Under the pieces are notes generated by a model. That model made no database searches. It was not told the DNA's origin and saw only the letters and a list, made by a program, of their open reading frames with translations. Positions 11,815 to 22,968 of a stretch of DNA of 64,000 nt are shown piece by piece; position 1 is the stretch's first letter, and every line of letters begins with the position of its first letter. The position numbers and the translations under genes were made by a program. This stretch comes from Brachycybe producta (taxonomy: Eukaryota; Arthropoda; Diplopoda; Playtdesmida; Andrognathidae): contig JAUPFP010000001.1 of NCBI GenBank assembly GCA_036925085.1, positions 11,857,854-11,921,853 on the forward strand, read 5' to 3'.

Positions 11815-14669
11815 GTGTCCGACGGTCCCCCTCCCTCAGCCCGCTGCATCGTGGGGATGCAAGGCTGCTGGAGTCGGGATCGGAGGGCTCCCCATCATCT
11901 GGCGGACCGGAAACGGCTGACGCCACCGTGGAATCTGCAGAGGAGAGGCAGCAGAGGCCGTGGAAGGTCCGGAGTCTGCCCAGTCGACTCCGACCGGTGT
12001 CGGAGCCTTCTGGGGCAGATACCTGCAGTCTCCCCAGGGATACGGCGTTCAGTTGGTGGTGGCGGTAGGTTTCTCTGGTTGGAGAGCCTGCAGAAGCGGG
12101 TGTTGATGGTGGGAAAGCGGCTACCGGTGTGGTAACCGCTAGTACCCCGGAACCCGGGTCTCCGTCTGTGCGAGACCTAGATTGGTCTAGGGTGGTCTCC
12201 TTGAGAGCGTCCTTAGTCATAGACACGAAGATGGAGGTCGAAACCACCGTTGATTCGGTGGTTGACGCCTCAAAGCAGTGGTGGAGTCGCAACTCCTCTT
12301 CAAAGGGCTCTTCGGAGTCTGACGGGAGTAGTTCGGCCTCCGAGGGTAAACCGTCTGAGACGGGATCCCCCGGAGTTCTTCCCGCCGATCCAATGTCTTT
12401 AGAGGCCGTGGCTGTGTCCTTGGCCGAAGAAGAAGGCCACTTGGATCGGTTAGATGAAGCTAGACGGAACATGGTCCAGGAAGGTGGCTTCCTGGTCGGG
12501 GACTGTCGATACTTCATCGGAGAGATTCCGACCGTGCAGGCGAAGGACGGCGCAAGGAAGCGCAAAAAAAAGTCCGGAGCCGCACGGATCACTGCTAGAG
12601 CCAAGGCTCTCGCAGAGAGAGAGGGGCAAAGCTTAAAGCTAAGGAGGAGGCATTGAAGAAGTTCACGCCTGCTGTGGGGCTTCGAGCTGAGACTCTCGCC
12701 CGCCCTGACGGTTGTGAAGGGGCTGCTTGGCCAGAGAAGCCGGCTGCTGGATCGGGTCTGCCCGAGGCAGTAGCTGGCCACTCCGGCTGGCAGTCGGACA
12801 ACCCGAAGAGGGACCGGCGAGCGGAGAAGAAGGCTACTCAGCCTCCAGTACCCGCTCCCGGTAAAACGGGGAAATCTGAGTGGTGGTGGTAGCAAGAGAC
12901 AAAAAAGGTCCTGCCCTCACACCCCACCAGTGGCTGAAAGCTCACGAGGCAAGAAGGCCAGGTCCTCAGGTCGAGGAAAGGCCTTTGAACCTCGGAAGCC
13001 CGAGAGCTTGGAGGACAAGCTCAAACGGTTTCAGGCTCAAACAGCGAGCTTGCACCGACAGATTGCTCGTGCGGTCGATGCAAGTGAGCGACAAGAGTTT
13101 GAGCACCGGGCTGCGGAGTTCCCTCCCCTGCAGGGGATACCCGCCCGGAGCCTGCTCAAAACAGGGGAACTTCCTGTCGGTCGTGGCGTCCCGCATATTG
13201 CGAGTGCCACGACCATCGCTGGCCAGAAGCGAATCGCCGAGAGGGAGGCGATGCAGGCTTCCAGTGCACCAGCCCATGGTGCGGAAGCCAAAGCTACTGG
13301 TAGCAAGAGTCAGCCGACTCTTGCACCAAAGGAAAAGCCTCTCCTTCGGGATGGTCGAGGAAGATTTGTCTCCAGACAGTCATCCTCGGCTGTCACCTCG
13401 GCTATGGACACTTCTGCGAAGAAGAGTACGGCTCCGGCCGAAAAACCTTTGAAGAAGGAGTCCGCGAAGGCGAAGGGGGCTAACCACCCGCCTAAGCCTG
13501 ATCGGCCCAGTAAGTCGTCGGGGTCAGTTAAGTCTGACACGATGCATGGTCAACCTTCTTCTCACGGGAAGAAAAAGAAAAAGGACCATAAAAAGTCCAA
13601 GCGTGAGAGGAAGGGGAGTCCAACACCCTCCAGTAGTAGGCGCCAGGGAGCCGAAACTGGAGGCATCGTGGTGGAAAAGGAGGAGTCCCGGCGTGCTCAG
13701 GCAGGCACGCCGGCCGGGAGTCAACCGATCCATACCCGTCCCGTTGAGGCGGCGTGGATGGATGATAGGTCGATGCGCGACATTTTGGTCGGCCCACCTC
13801 CATCCTCCCCGAAGGTGGATGTGGTCTCGAGCCTGCGGGTTCGAGCAGTGGGAACCCTGCACCATGTGACTTTGCCCTCACCTAAGGGCGAAAGAACCTC
13901 GGTTGCAGGAGTCAGTGTTCCCACAAGATGTGACCCCGTACCCCCAGTGGGGGTACACCCTTCTCTCCGGTCCATGGCGGCGGGGTATTTGATACCCTAG
14001 GACCAGAAACGTCAACCTCCCCTAGGCCTGAGGCCGAGGGACGGCGTATTGGCACATTGCCCCCCGTATTCAGATGCAGAGGTGTATCTGAATAACCGAC
14101 TGGGTCTTTGGCAGGACCAGCCGGGAATGGAGGGTTGCCAATACCACGGCTACTACCGTCTGGATGAGCCACTTCCAGAGCCGTGGGTAGCAAGGCTACC
14201 GCCGTACAACATGCACCATGTGGTGGCGTTTGGTTGTGGAGGTTTTCCGGTAGTAATGGTCGTGAACCCGGTCCAGCAAATGTTTGCAATTTTGGATGTG
14301 GTGTGACTAGATGCCGGGATAGTTCGTCTAGCCCGGCGTGCAGCCCCATTTATTCAACGTTTGCTGGGATGCGACCTAGGAGGTATGGCTGGACAGTTCA
14401 TTACTGAGCCTCTACCAGGGTGCGAGATCGAGCCCGCAGTCGCCCTGGTAGACCTAACAAGTCGGACGCTTCGCACACGTCCGCAACTCCAGGATATTCC
14501 TTTCGAGGAATTCCGAGCCCTGGAGGAAAGCCGTCTTAGGGGGACGGTCTTCGATACTGGTTTTGGGTGGTGTAATACCCAGATGTGCTTGTGGTGGGCA
14601 CGTCGGTGGGCTGCGGAGTGGATGGGCTCCACTTTCGCGACACCGCCAGAGAAGCCGTCTGGTACCTAA
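11815..14669 (+). pseudogene. G1 accessory region downstream of pol, unrecognised
   Basis: Several open stretches (notably 12129-12656, 12930-14000 and 14361-14669) follow the repeat array and precede the 3' LTR. The longest encodes a basic Lys/Ser/Pro-rich product with a coiled-coil-like stretch near its N-terminus (KLKRFQAQTASLHRQIARAV). No signal peptide, membrane segment or envelope motif is visible. I recognise no family. The position is where envelope or accessory genes sit in other retroelements. Part of a broken fossil. Confidence 0.5.
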
Positions 14670-14746
14670 GAAGGTCAGGTTCGGGGAGCAATTTTGGCTG
14701 GCTTGACTGACCTGTTCCCGAGACGGAACAGGGAAGTTGAGAGGAT

Positions 14747-15539
14747 TGTGGCAACCTGGTCTGCTCAATTTTAAATTTTGATTGAGCAGACGAAATTCCC
14801 TATGGTGGTCTGCCTGACAGCTACAGTAGGTGGTTAGGACGGACACCATTTTGGTGCCAGCAGACCTCTCACCATGAAGTCTATGGGTGAGACGTCAGAT
14901 GTGACCTCTGTCCCCTCCAGGTGGAGTTGCCTGGAGGTTTCCTGTGGCCTAGTCAACCACAGGATCTGGGTAGTGTGTTGTGGGCTTGAGAGGAGACAAG
15001 ACCTGTGGATGGAGGTCAAGGGGACCTCCATTGTCCAGCTCATCTTCCTGATCATCTTTTGTTTGCCTTTGGCCACTAGGCCTTTTTGTATATATTTATG
15101 GGGGCTTGGCTGGATAAAGTATCCAGCCAAGTTGTGTAAATATCGTCACTGTCATCGTTTTCACTTGTAAGTGAATAAACACATCGTTTTATTTCATCTT
15201 ACACTTGTGTTGTGTCTGTTTATTTGGGGAGTACCGCGAGGGGGTGGGATTTCCACTTGGGGAACTCCATCGTCCTGCTACCATCCTTTTTCGGCCGGTA
15301 CTGGTGTCGGCTCGCGGTAGAACCGTTGTTCTACCGCAATATTCTCGACGTGGCGGCGTGGTTTTCGTCCGTGTCCGTCGAGGGTGGCTCCAAGGAGCCG
15401 ACATGTCTCCAGGAACACCGAGGGAGAGGCGGCTATGGGTACGGTCCCGTCCCCGTAAGGAGCCGGTTAGCGGTAAGTTTTACGTCTGTTCTGGGGTTTA
15501 ATTTACCGGGGTATTGTAACGATCCGGGGGGACGTTACA
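14747..15539 (+). repeat. G1 3' LTR
   Basis: Second copy of the 3139 LTR, about 96% identical by eye, with the same TGTGGCAACC start and GACGTTACA end. Confidence 0.9.
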
Positions 15540-15762
15540 ACTCTGACAACATATGGTGGTGAGATAGACATTTATGCAGCTGTACATACATATGGAGTTA
15601 ACATTGTTGTGCATCAATTAGATGCTGGTATTCTTTATTATGTTCCACAGGGAAACCTTCCTATAGCTAGCAATGATTCAAGCACATGGCATCTTTTCTA
15701 TAATAAAATTACAAAGCATTATGATTGCGGCATTGCGGTGGATAAAAATAAAGGTATATAAA
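15540..15762 (+). pseudogene. OTU protease, C-terminal half (Helitron)
   Basis: The frame immediately after the 3' LTR reads TTYGGEIDIYAAVHTYGVNI and ends with WHLFYNKITKHYDCGIAVDK. Y/WGGEIDIYAA and the terminal HYD (catalytic His) are typical of the second half of OTU domains. With 2768-3138 it is one domain split by the G1 insertion. A stop follows at about 15760. Confidence 0.65.
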
Positions 15763-15887
15763 TGACACCAAAGTTAATAGCCAATTGAAAATCAATAAAA
15801 TTGCAAATTCTGAAATTGAATTGAGGTGTGATATTGCAAATTATGAAATAATTAAACAAGCAAATAAAGCATATAATGTTTGACTAA

Positions 15888-16507
15888 ATGGAGAAGTGTG
15901 GAAGACTGTATAAAAGAAAAACAAGCAAAGGCTGTATATACTGTATGTCTAAATTAAGACAAAGTGAGAAATACAAGAAAAAAGAAACACGAGCTAATGT
16001 TACAAATGTTATTAAATTAAGACAAACTGAGGAATACAAGAAAAAAAAAATTAAGCAAATGCTAGATATATGACAATTTTAAGACGAAGTGAGACATATA
16101 AGAAAATAGAAAAGGCAGCAAATGTAAAAAATATGGCTAAATTAAGACAAAATGAGACATATAAGAAAATACAAAAGGCAGCAAATGTAAAAAAATATGG
16201 CTAAATTAAGACAAAGTGAGAAATATAAAAAAAATAAAAGGCAGCAAATGTAAAAAATATGGGTAAATTAAGACAAAGTGAGAAATATAAGAAAATACAA
16301 AAGGCAGCAAATGTAAACAATATGGGTAAATTAAGACAAAGTGAGAAATATAAGAAAATAGAAACGGCAACAAAAAAATTCAAATATCACACTATGTATG
16401 ACAATGCTGATTTATTATCATGTGATGATGGTGCTCATTATAGTAGTGATACTGAAAAATTGAATTTGAACGATGAAACAGAAAAAGGCATACATATAAC
16501 AATATAA
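15888..16507 (+). pseudogene. Helitron Lys-rich tandem repeat region
   Basis: A 63-bp unit encoding 21 residues (KLRQSEKYKKIQKAANVNNM) recurs about six times from about 15945 to 16370, exactly 63 bp apart at 16261 and 16324. Several copies have lost the frame through small indels. Helitron N-terminal regions often contain RQSEKYK-type basic repeats; the role is unknown, probably nucleic-acid binding. An acidic stretch (NADLLSCDDGAHYSSDTEKL) follows. Confidence 0.6.
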
Positions 16508-17428
16508 CATGATTTTATACAATCTAAGAAAGAAGGCCCAACAAATGTGTGTAGCTGTTGTGGTGGTTTATGTTTTAAAAATTCTGTAGTAAACTTGAAT
16601 CGTGAAATACTAGTAATAAAAACATCACATGACTTTGTTCAGAAAAAGTGTGAGCATTTAATTGAATTTGATGGTAAAGAATGGTTGTGTAGAACTTGTG
16701 CCAAAACTTGCATTAAGTAATGGTTTAAAGTTCCCTGTAGTACCACCAGAATTAGAGAAGCTTACATTTACTGAACAATGTTTAGTTTCACAATGTATTC
16801 TATTTATGCAGATAAAAATTCTAGGTTGTGATCGCCAAGTTGCATTGAAAGGAAATATTGTAAATGTACCTGTTGATGTGTGTACAACTACTAGCATATT
16901 ACCTAGGAGGTTTAGTGACTCACAAACTGTTCAATTAAAACTTAGAGGAAAATGTCATATGAACATTCTTATTTATATGAACCAGTTAGACCATTGGTGG
17001 TGTTTAATGCAACTAAATTCCTAGTTACACAACCACTGTATATACAGCAAGGAATTACATTATCAGATGATTGGTTAAACTCATTTAATTATGAAAATGC
17101 TGTTGATTTTATAGTTCATGCAGAACACGTTAATATTGTTGAAAAGTCTACATCAATTGATGACAAGTGTATAATTGAAAAATCTGACAATCACATTGTG
17201 TGTGATAAATCCAAAAATTGTGATGATAACTGGGATGAAACTGAAAATGATGATCTTATAAATGTTAGTAACCGAGATACATTATTATTGCAAAATGATA
17301 GTTTTGATCCAAATATGATTACTGGATGTGCTCCAGGAGAAAATCAGGTTCCTTTGTCTCTAATAAAAGATAAATATTTTGAGGAACTGTCATATCCTAA
17401 AACATTTTGCGGTTTTGCAGATAGATAG
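16508..17428 (+). pseudogene. Helitron DUF6570-like region, truncated
   Basis: A CSCCGGLCF zinc-ribbon-like motif (about 16550), WLCRTCAKT, then LTFTEQCLVSQ..LFMQIKILG...ALKGNIVNVPVDV, the typical core of DUF6570 in Helitron polyproteins, then YLYEPVRPLVVFNATKFLV and a Ser/Asp-rich linker. It ends at PLSLIKDKYFEELSYPKTF, where the element is cut off. A frame change near 16940-16960 and stops show decay. The Rep and helicase domains are absent. Confidence 0.7.
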
Positions 17429-17454
17429 TTCGTTAAATTTAACATACAAAGCGA

Positions 17455-17697
17455 TTGCAAAATCTGAGCTACCGCTGGAACCAGATTGAGGTTTTTCAAT
17501 TTGCCGCAGATCTGATGACCACCGCCCTCCAGGCCGTAATGAGGGCCTTCTTCACCACCATTTTCGGGACCACGATGGAAAGGAGCTACCGGATACCGCG
17601 TAGCTATCTACAGAAGGCAAGTCCCAACCACCAGGCCGCCATATTATTCGACGCCACCATGGGGACCCTCTTCAACCGGCCGCCATCCTGGGCATGA
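17455..17697 (+). other. Short unrecognised frame in repeat debris
   Basis: An 80-codon frame (ATG 17455) starting MQNLSYRWNQIEVFQFAADL. No domain recognised. Composition changes from AT-rich to balanced at about 17440, marking the end of the Helitron and the start of another, probably retroelement-derived, segment. Confidence 0.25.
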
Positions 17698-17799
17698 ACT
17701 GTTGGATCGCCGCCTGTTGGGAGGGACAGTGCCCCTGAAGCTGCTCGACCCTGTGGGTCTTCCAGTGCTTCTGCGAGAAACTGTTCGAGAAGCTAACTG

Positions 17800-18300
17800 T
17801 GCCACCTTCCAGTGTTTCGGTGTTCGCGAGTAGTTCCTCGCGAAATTATTTCTATCTCTCTTTGTGGAAATTATATCTTTTTTGTGTGATTGTTACCATT
17901 TTCCTCTTTTACCCCGTTGGGTCTTTACATTCTGTTTTCATTTTTCTCCGTACCTGTTGGGTCTTGTGTAATTTGTTTTGATTTGTTTCGATTTATCGAA
18001 AATTAGTTCTCTTCGTGTTCTTTTCGGTTGTGAAATTACCCCGTTGGGTTTTGTTCTTTTAGCCTCGTTGGGCTTGAGGGTTTTTTGTTGTTGCTTTTGT
18101 TTATTCTATTTCCCATCGTTCCGGGAAATCTTGGGGTTTATATTGTGTTCACAATTCATTTTTCAAATTGTTTTATTGTTACCCCATTGGGTCATTCCTT
18201 TTTTTTTCTTCTATATACATATTCCCGCCATTCTGGGGATGCCTTTTTTTTGTAACCCCGTTGGGTTGTTTGTATGTATTTTTTTTTACTTCTTGGAAAG
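17800..18300. repeat. T-rich tract with spaced ACCCCGTTGGGT dyads
   Basis: Six copies or near-copies of the dyad ACCC-CGTT-GGGT at 17911, 17952, 18038, 18061, 18181 and 18255, irregularly spaced in pyrimidine-rich DNA. The hydrophobic frames here are produced by the T-richness. Confidence 0.6.
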
Positions 18301-18454
18301 CGGTTGGCACAAGCCGTGTCGACCCCTCCCCAGCATGTGCATATTTTACTTTCTTGGCATGCCCAACCATTGCACCACTCCCCATAACTTACCCTGTTGC
18401 ATGCCCCCTGGCTCTGAAGTACAAGGACGTCCTTCACGCCAAGTTGGGAGGGTA

Positions 18455-18999
18455 TGTAACACCCTGTATTTCACCTTTTCGTCCCTCCCCTAGCCTGGGG
18501 GTCTTTGCGGATGTAAGGGATGCATTTCCGTCCCTTCTTTCCCTCTTGGAGATCCCAAAGCTGCAAGACACATCCTGGTTCCGGTATCGGCAGATGGTTA
18601 CCCATCGAAGCATGGTCTCTAGGACGTGGGTACACCTGAAGAGGTGTGCACAGGCCCTGGGTATAAAAGACTATGTTTTCGTATATATTCTGGGTCCATT
18701 CTCTGATATCGAAACTATGAAACTAATCATATTATGGTCCAGTCGCGAAAGCACGCCACAGTAATACATTCTCTATTTATTGTATCGTAATGTTTGGGGT
18801 ACAATAAACAAGTAAAATGTCAACCTGAATTCGTCTCGCCTGTCTAATTCATTCTTCTAATAGCAACGTCGATGCTCTGAAATATCTGAGAGAACGACCC
18901 CGGCACCAGCAGGACTCAGGAAGTATATCCCAAACTCTCTTAACGAAAAGCGGTGTCCGCTCAAGCCAAGAGAGTCTACAACCTGAGCCCCGTAACAAG
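18455..18999 (+). repeat. LTR-like sequence (family L2)
   Basis: Starts TGTAACACCCTG, ends near CCCGTAACA, has TATAAAAG at 18662 and AATAAA at 18803. It shares the start and the ACACCT..AGGTGTRCACAGG block before TATA with 22600-22968. Probably an LTR of a decayed element or a solo LTR. No clear target duplication seen. Confidence 0.45.
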
Positions 19000-19084
19000 A
19001 GCTCTACATTGTTACAATATTTTGGGAATTTTACATGTTAAGGGCATATTTGAAACTTTTTTCTAGAAAAATTAGGATTTTTTT

Positions 19085-19680
19085 ATTTTAGTTCAAGAAA
19101 CTGAACAAATCTTCAGTCATTCAAGAACTGCAAGACAATTTAAAATGTGATATTGGAAATACTTCCAAAGAAGCAACAAAGAAATTGTCAACTGTATTAC
19201 AAAAAATAAAGGCTATTAAGAGTTCCAGAAGATTTGTGCAGTTTTGAATGGTGAAAATCTTAATGAAGCTATCAATTTGTCTATTTCTGATATTGCTTGT
19301 TTTAAGCGGCTCCAGATACATCTTGTGATGTAGAACGTACTTTCTCGAAGTATAAAGCACAGGCATTTAGAAATCGGGACGAACACAAGTTGGCTCCGCC
19401 CTTTTTATTTTTAGAAGTTCCCGGTCGTCGTAACCAGGGCGGAGCCAACTTGTGTTCGTCCAAATTTCTAAATGCCTGTGTATAAAGCTCTACTCCATAA
19501 CAATCTGCATAATTTTAAACTTGAAAATTTGAGAATGTTTTTTGTGTATTGCAATCAAAAAATATTGTGCAAATGATATCCAATAGTGCATATTTTGTTG
19601 GCATATTTTAGGATTTATGACAGCATATTTGCATGCGTATTTCTTTGATTTTTAGGGCATGAAACCGTTGGCCCTACTTA
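19085..19680 (+). pseudogene. hAT transposase C-terminal fossil
   Basis: Frame fragments include KKLNKSSVIQELQDNLKCDI and, around 19310-19357, SCDVERTFSKYKA. The latter matches the SCDVERSFSxYK signature of the hAT C-terminal dimerisation domain, continued after the MITE by LLHNNLHNFKLENLRMFFVY. At least one frame change and stops are present, and no N-terminal part is seen. Broken by the palindromic MITE at 19359-19479. Confidence 0.65.
19359..19479. mobile_element. 121-bp palindromic MITE (hAT-like)
   Basis: Two arms of about 44 bp (ACAGGCATTTAGAAAT...GGCTCCGCCC and its complement, two or three mismatches) flank a ~33-bp loop. GTATAAAGC occurs immediately on both sides (19350-19358 and 19480-19488), an 8-9 bp target duplication. 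Removing one copy restores the hAT-fossil frame SKYKALLHN, confirming the insertion. The CAGGC start and 8-bp duplication point to a hAT-type non-autonomous element. Confidence 0.85.
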
Positions 19681-19689
19681 TTATTAAAA

Positions 19690-20185
19690 CCAATGCTTAA
19701 ATGAAGGTACCTTTCTAAAGCACAGTGAGGATTTATTTAATCTTGTTTCTGAATTAGTGCTGGCGCTTCTTTTTGGTTCATATTTTTTTAATGTGCAAGA
19801 ACATCTGCAAATTGTACAAGAGTAACAAGAGTATTATTATGACATTGGCAATAACAATTTATTGCAATGAATCCTGCTACAAAGATAGCCAGTGAGATCA
19901 CTGCTTAGGCCTTGTTTCCACTGTGGCGAAAATTTGTACTCGGAGAAAATGTGTTAATGCATTTCTATTAATAGGAGAAAAATTCGATACAGCAATTAAT
20001 GACGGAACAAACGTAGTCCCCACCTAATTACTATTATCAGTTGTTCATTATTTTAGGCCAATGGAAGTGATTAAATCACATTTGTTGTACCGCTTTAACC
20101 AAACCATAAATTGCCGTTTCTCATCAATAATTACATCGAAACGGCGTTGTTTTTCAGTAAAACTACTGTATAGTTAAATATATCC
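19690..20185. other. No feature recognised
   Basis: AT-rich sequence. No domain-bearing frame or clear repeat was seen. Confidence 0.4.
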
Positions 20186-20187
20186 TA

Positions 20188-20365
20188 CAAATGAGCGTGC
20201 ACGTGCACACTCACAAGTAAGTGTGTGCACACATACAACTGAGCATGCACACACTCACAAATGAGCGTGTGTGTGTGCACACACACAAATAAGCGTGTGC
20301 ACACACACACGTGCATGCACACACATACACATACAAATGAGTGCACATGCACACTGCACAAACTA
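20188..20365. repeat. CA/TG microsatellite with GTGCAC words
   Basis: Degenerate (CA)n/(TG)n with recurrent GTGTGCACACACA and AATGAGCGTG words. Low complexity. Confidence 0.9.
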
Positions 20366-20419
20366 GTAAATACACACTTGAATAATTATCAAAAAATATA
20401 AATTAAATAATATTTAATA

Positions 20420-20550
20420 CTTTGTGATGTCTGGTTATTGTTGTGGTGTCTGGGTGTTGTCGTGGAGTTTTGGATATTGTCGTGGCATATTGGATGTTTT
20501 GGAGTATTGTATGTTGTCATGGGGTATTGGGTGTTGCCGTGTGTTTGTAT
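20420..20550. repeat. Degenerate GT-rich minisatellite
   Basis: Words like TTGTCGTGG..TATTGG recur every ~20-25 bp. The 61-aa frame across it is an artefact of this repeat. Confidence 0.5.
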
Positions 20551-20599
20551 ATAGGGATTGCACCTGTCGGCCACAGTACTTTTCTCCTATCGGTGTATT

Positions 20600-21190
20600 A
20601 ACCAACTAATAGAAATACATTAGCTCACTTTTCCATAGTAAACAAATGTTATTTTTCAACATTTTTACAAGGCGAAATTTTTCTCCCCGCCTTAAAGTGG
20701 TTTTATAAAGTTCAAGTGGAAATTTCAAGTGCAAAATGAAGAGAAATTTGAATATGCACTTTATAAACTTGATGGGGAGCTCAATCACTTAAGATTATTT
20801 TCATTTAACATCTTTCAAAATAGGCTGTTTATGTCTGGTTTGGAAATGACCCAACTTTAAGCACGATGATATTTTTTTGTCTATACAAACTTTATTTTGA
20901 AAGATATCAATTTGAGTTTAAACACTTTCTAGTTTAAAAGCTAAATAAATTTTCTTTCACCGAAACAAAAAAAAAATTATATTAGCACAATTAATGAAAT
21001 GCCTAAAACAATTAATAGCTACACAAAAATCAATTGAAGAAAAAATCTTTTAATGTACACGTATGTTTTATACACCTTCACCTTGTATTTTAAAATAAAA
21101 CATAATAAATTCCTTCTTCGTACCTACATACAAACATAACAAAAGGGAAGTGCATTGGTGTGGGTGGGATGCATGCCATACAAAAGATGC
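20600..21190. other. No feature recognised
   Basis: AT-rich, no coding signal and no repeat family that I recognise. Confidence 0.35.
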
Positions 21191-21229
21191 CCCTCATTTA
21201 ACTATTATTATAACCCCGGGATGTATACA

Positions 21230-21480
21230 GAAACGTGATTCGACTTTATTCAGGTTCGGTACATTTCAGTTTCTTTCTTGTTCATTTTCGATGTTGTTCA
21301 GTTTCTATTTTAATCAGTTTCAATGCTGTTCAGTTTCTTTGCTATTCAGTTTCTTTGCTGTTCAGTTTCGATTTTATTCAGATTCGACTATATTCATTTT
21401 CTTGGTTGTTCTTGTTCGATTTACTTCCTTTCATCCTTATTCTGGTTCGATGTAGTTCACTTTCGTTGTTATTCAGGCAA
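21230..21480. repeat. Degenerate TTCAGTTTC repeat tract
   Basis: TTCAGTTTCTTTG, TTCAGTTTCGAT and similar words recur every ~17-25 bp. The Phe-rich frames are repeat artefacts. Confidence 0.6.
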
Positions 21481-21499
21481 CCCCGTATGAGGAAGGGGT

Positions 21500-22590
21500 G
21501 GCGGTAAAACGATCCTTCCCCCTCCTCTTCTCTTAGCCTGCAGCTATTAAATCTTTCAACACTTCAAATGAAAGAAACTTCACTGCATGACCCCTGCTGA
21601 TTTTCTCACAATAGATCTTTATTGACCATCCTTCATACAAAATTCCATCACCCAATAAATTACCAATAATGTCACGAACGAAAAATATATTTTTGTACAT
21701 ATTCACTGGTCTACATTAACAAATGGTTTTATCATTTGGAGAACATTTCATTAACTTCAAATAATTTGGTTCTCCAAACTGTCACTTGAAAATTCTTCCA
21801 ATGCACCTCTACGGATAGGCTTAAATGATCTTTTTGGATCCTCCATAGAGTTGCATTAGCGTGATTTACTGTTTTAAATTTAACATTGGGTCTATACAAA
21901 ACGAAATGGGTTTTTGACCCCCAGGTGGTCCCCCATAGACCCAATGTTGGGATTTTTCTGTTTTACTTTTGCATATAATTAAAATTCGTATTGTAAGCCA
22001 AAAGCTTATTGGTGGCTTACTGTCACATGATTTTAAAGTGAAATCATATTTAAAGTCAAGCACCAGCAATCTCTTGGTCATTCCTGTTGTACCTGTCGTT
22101 GTGGGACACTATGCTAGTGTCCACCCAGAAAATCTCATTTTTTTATTTGTGTAACTAAATGCAGAAGTGTTTCGTGCAAGGCACTTCTCATCAATAAAAA
22201 GAAATAACCTGTCATATGTACAGTGTATATCTACAATAGCAATAAAGTCGTGTTGTTTTTATAATAACTACCACGTGGGTGTTTCCGTTAATTCTTGGGT
22301 TGAGTCCCCGGAAAAGATCCCTACCCCCAAGAAGTGAAACAATAGAGTGGAAAAAGAGAAATTTGTCTGCTAAATAGCAGACAATTCTAAATTTAACAGT
22401 GTCTTCAGGAGACCCGGAGGAGGAGGTTTCTTGCAATAAAATAAAAATAAATCATAATAAATAATTACATTGCAATAATTTTATTTGTCAAAATTGATAG
22501 CAGATATGTCTAATAAATGCATTATGAATATGCAACAATGTAATTAATACACAATAAACATACACGGGACGGGCCGGGGGGAAGGTTGTC
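21500..22590. other. No gene recognised
   Basis: Mixed AT-rich DNA with AATAAA at about 22240 and a short GC-richer segment at 22270-22430. It could be decayed repeat sequence. Nothing specific can be supported. Confidence 0.35.
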
Positions 22591-22599
22591 GGTCTAAAA

Positions 22600-22968
22600 T
22601 GTAACACCCAGCAACTCCTGCTCCCGCCAAAACTATAGCCTGGGGGGTAAACAACTCCTGTTTGTCCCTCCCTCCTTTAAAATTAATATTCTGACAGCGG
22701 AGTGATACACTTAGGACCTTGGTCACTTGGACCGGGTTACACCTCGTAGGTGTACACAGGTCCAAGGTATAAAAGGACCATGTTCCTCTTTGTTCCACGT
22801 CCTTGTCTTTGCTCTAAATTTGTATTACGTTGAATCTTTCCGTACCACATCTTGGGCATGAGGACGCACCTTTAGTAATGAACATTCATTCTTGTAAACA
22901 AACGTTTCCGTACAAGAATGAATAAAGTGTTATAATGGAAATCCACGTTGTCTTTATGTTCGGTAACA
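22600..22968 (+). repeat. LTR-like sequence (family L2), second copy
   Basis: Starts TGTAACACCC, ends CGGTAACA, TATAAAAG at 22768 and AATAAA at 22921. Shares with 18455-18999 the start and the hairpin/ACACAGG block just before TATA. Consistent with a solo LTR; no flanking duplication found. Confidence 0.45.

Larger units (their letters stand above)
3139..15539 (+). mobile_element. Gypsy-type LTR retrotransposon (family G1), nearly full length
   Basis: A 12.4 kb fossil with two LTRs (about 789 and 793 bp), a dyad-rich leader, gag with a CCHC knuckle, protease, RT-RNase H, integrase, and a long 3' region with tandem repeats and unrecognised frames. By eye the LTRs differ by about 4%, so insertion was fairly recent. 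The coding part is broken, with roughly half a dozen breaks. It sits in the Helitron OTU region. AACT occurs on both sides (3136-3139 and 15539-15542) and overlaps the terminal LTR bases, so the exact ends are uncertain by a base or so. No envelope-like gene or membrane segment was seen. Confidence 0.9.
2768..17428 (+). mobile_element. Helitron fragment (5' coding part), split by Gypsy G1
   Basis: A rolling-circle DNA transposon fragment. In order it holds an OTU cysteine-protease region, a Lys/Arg-rich tandem repeat and a DUF6570-like region ending in a PLSLIKDKYFEELSYP-type motif. In animal Helitrons that motif precedes the Helitron-like N domain, the HUH Rep nuclease and the Pif1 helicase. 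None of those later domains follows, so the element is 3'-truncated near 17428. The 12.4 kb G1 retroelement at 3139-15539 is inserted inside the OTU region. The non-Gypsy part amounts to only about 2.3 kb. The family assignment rests on domain order recognised by eye. Confidence 0.7.

Noticed and set aside
17799-18764. Membrane-protein-like frames
   Set aside because: Hydrophobicity comes from T-rich DNA. No start context, conserved motif or signal.
20424-20609. 61-aa Cys/Trp-rich peptide
   Set aside because: Falls on a degenerate GT-rich minisatellite.
21900-22440. Possible LTR or SINE
   Set aside because: An AATAAA and a short GC-rich part are present, but no ends, duplication or family motif could be found.
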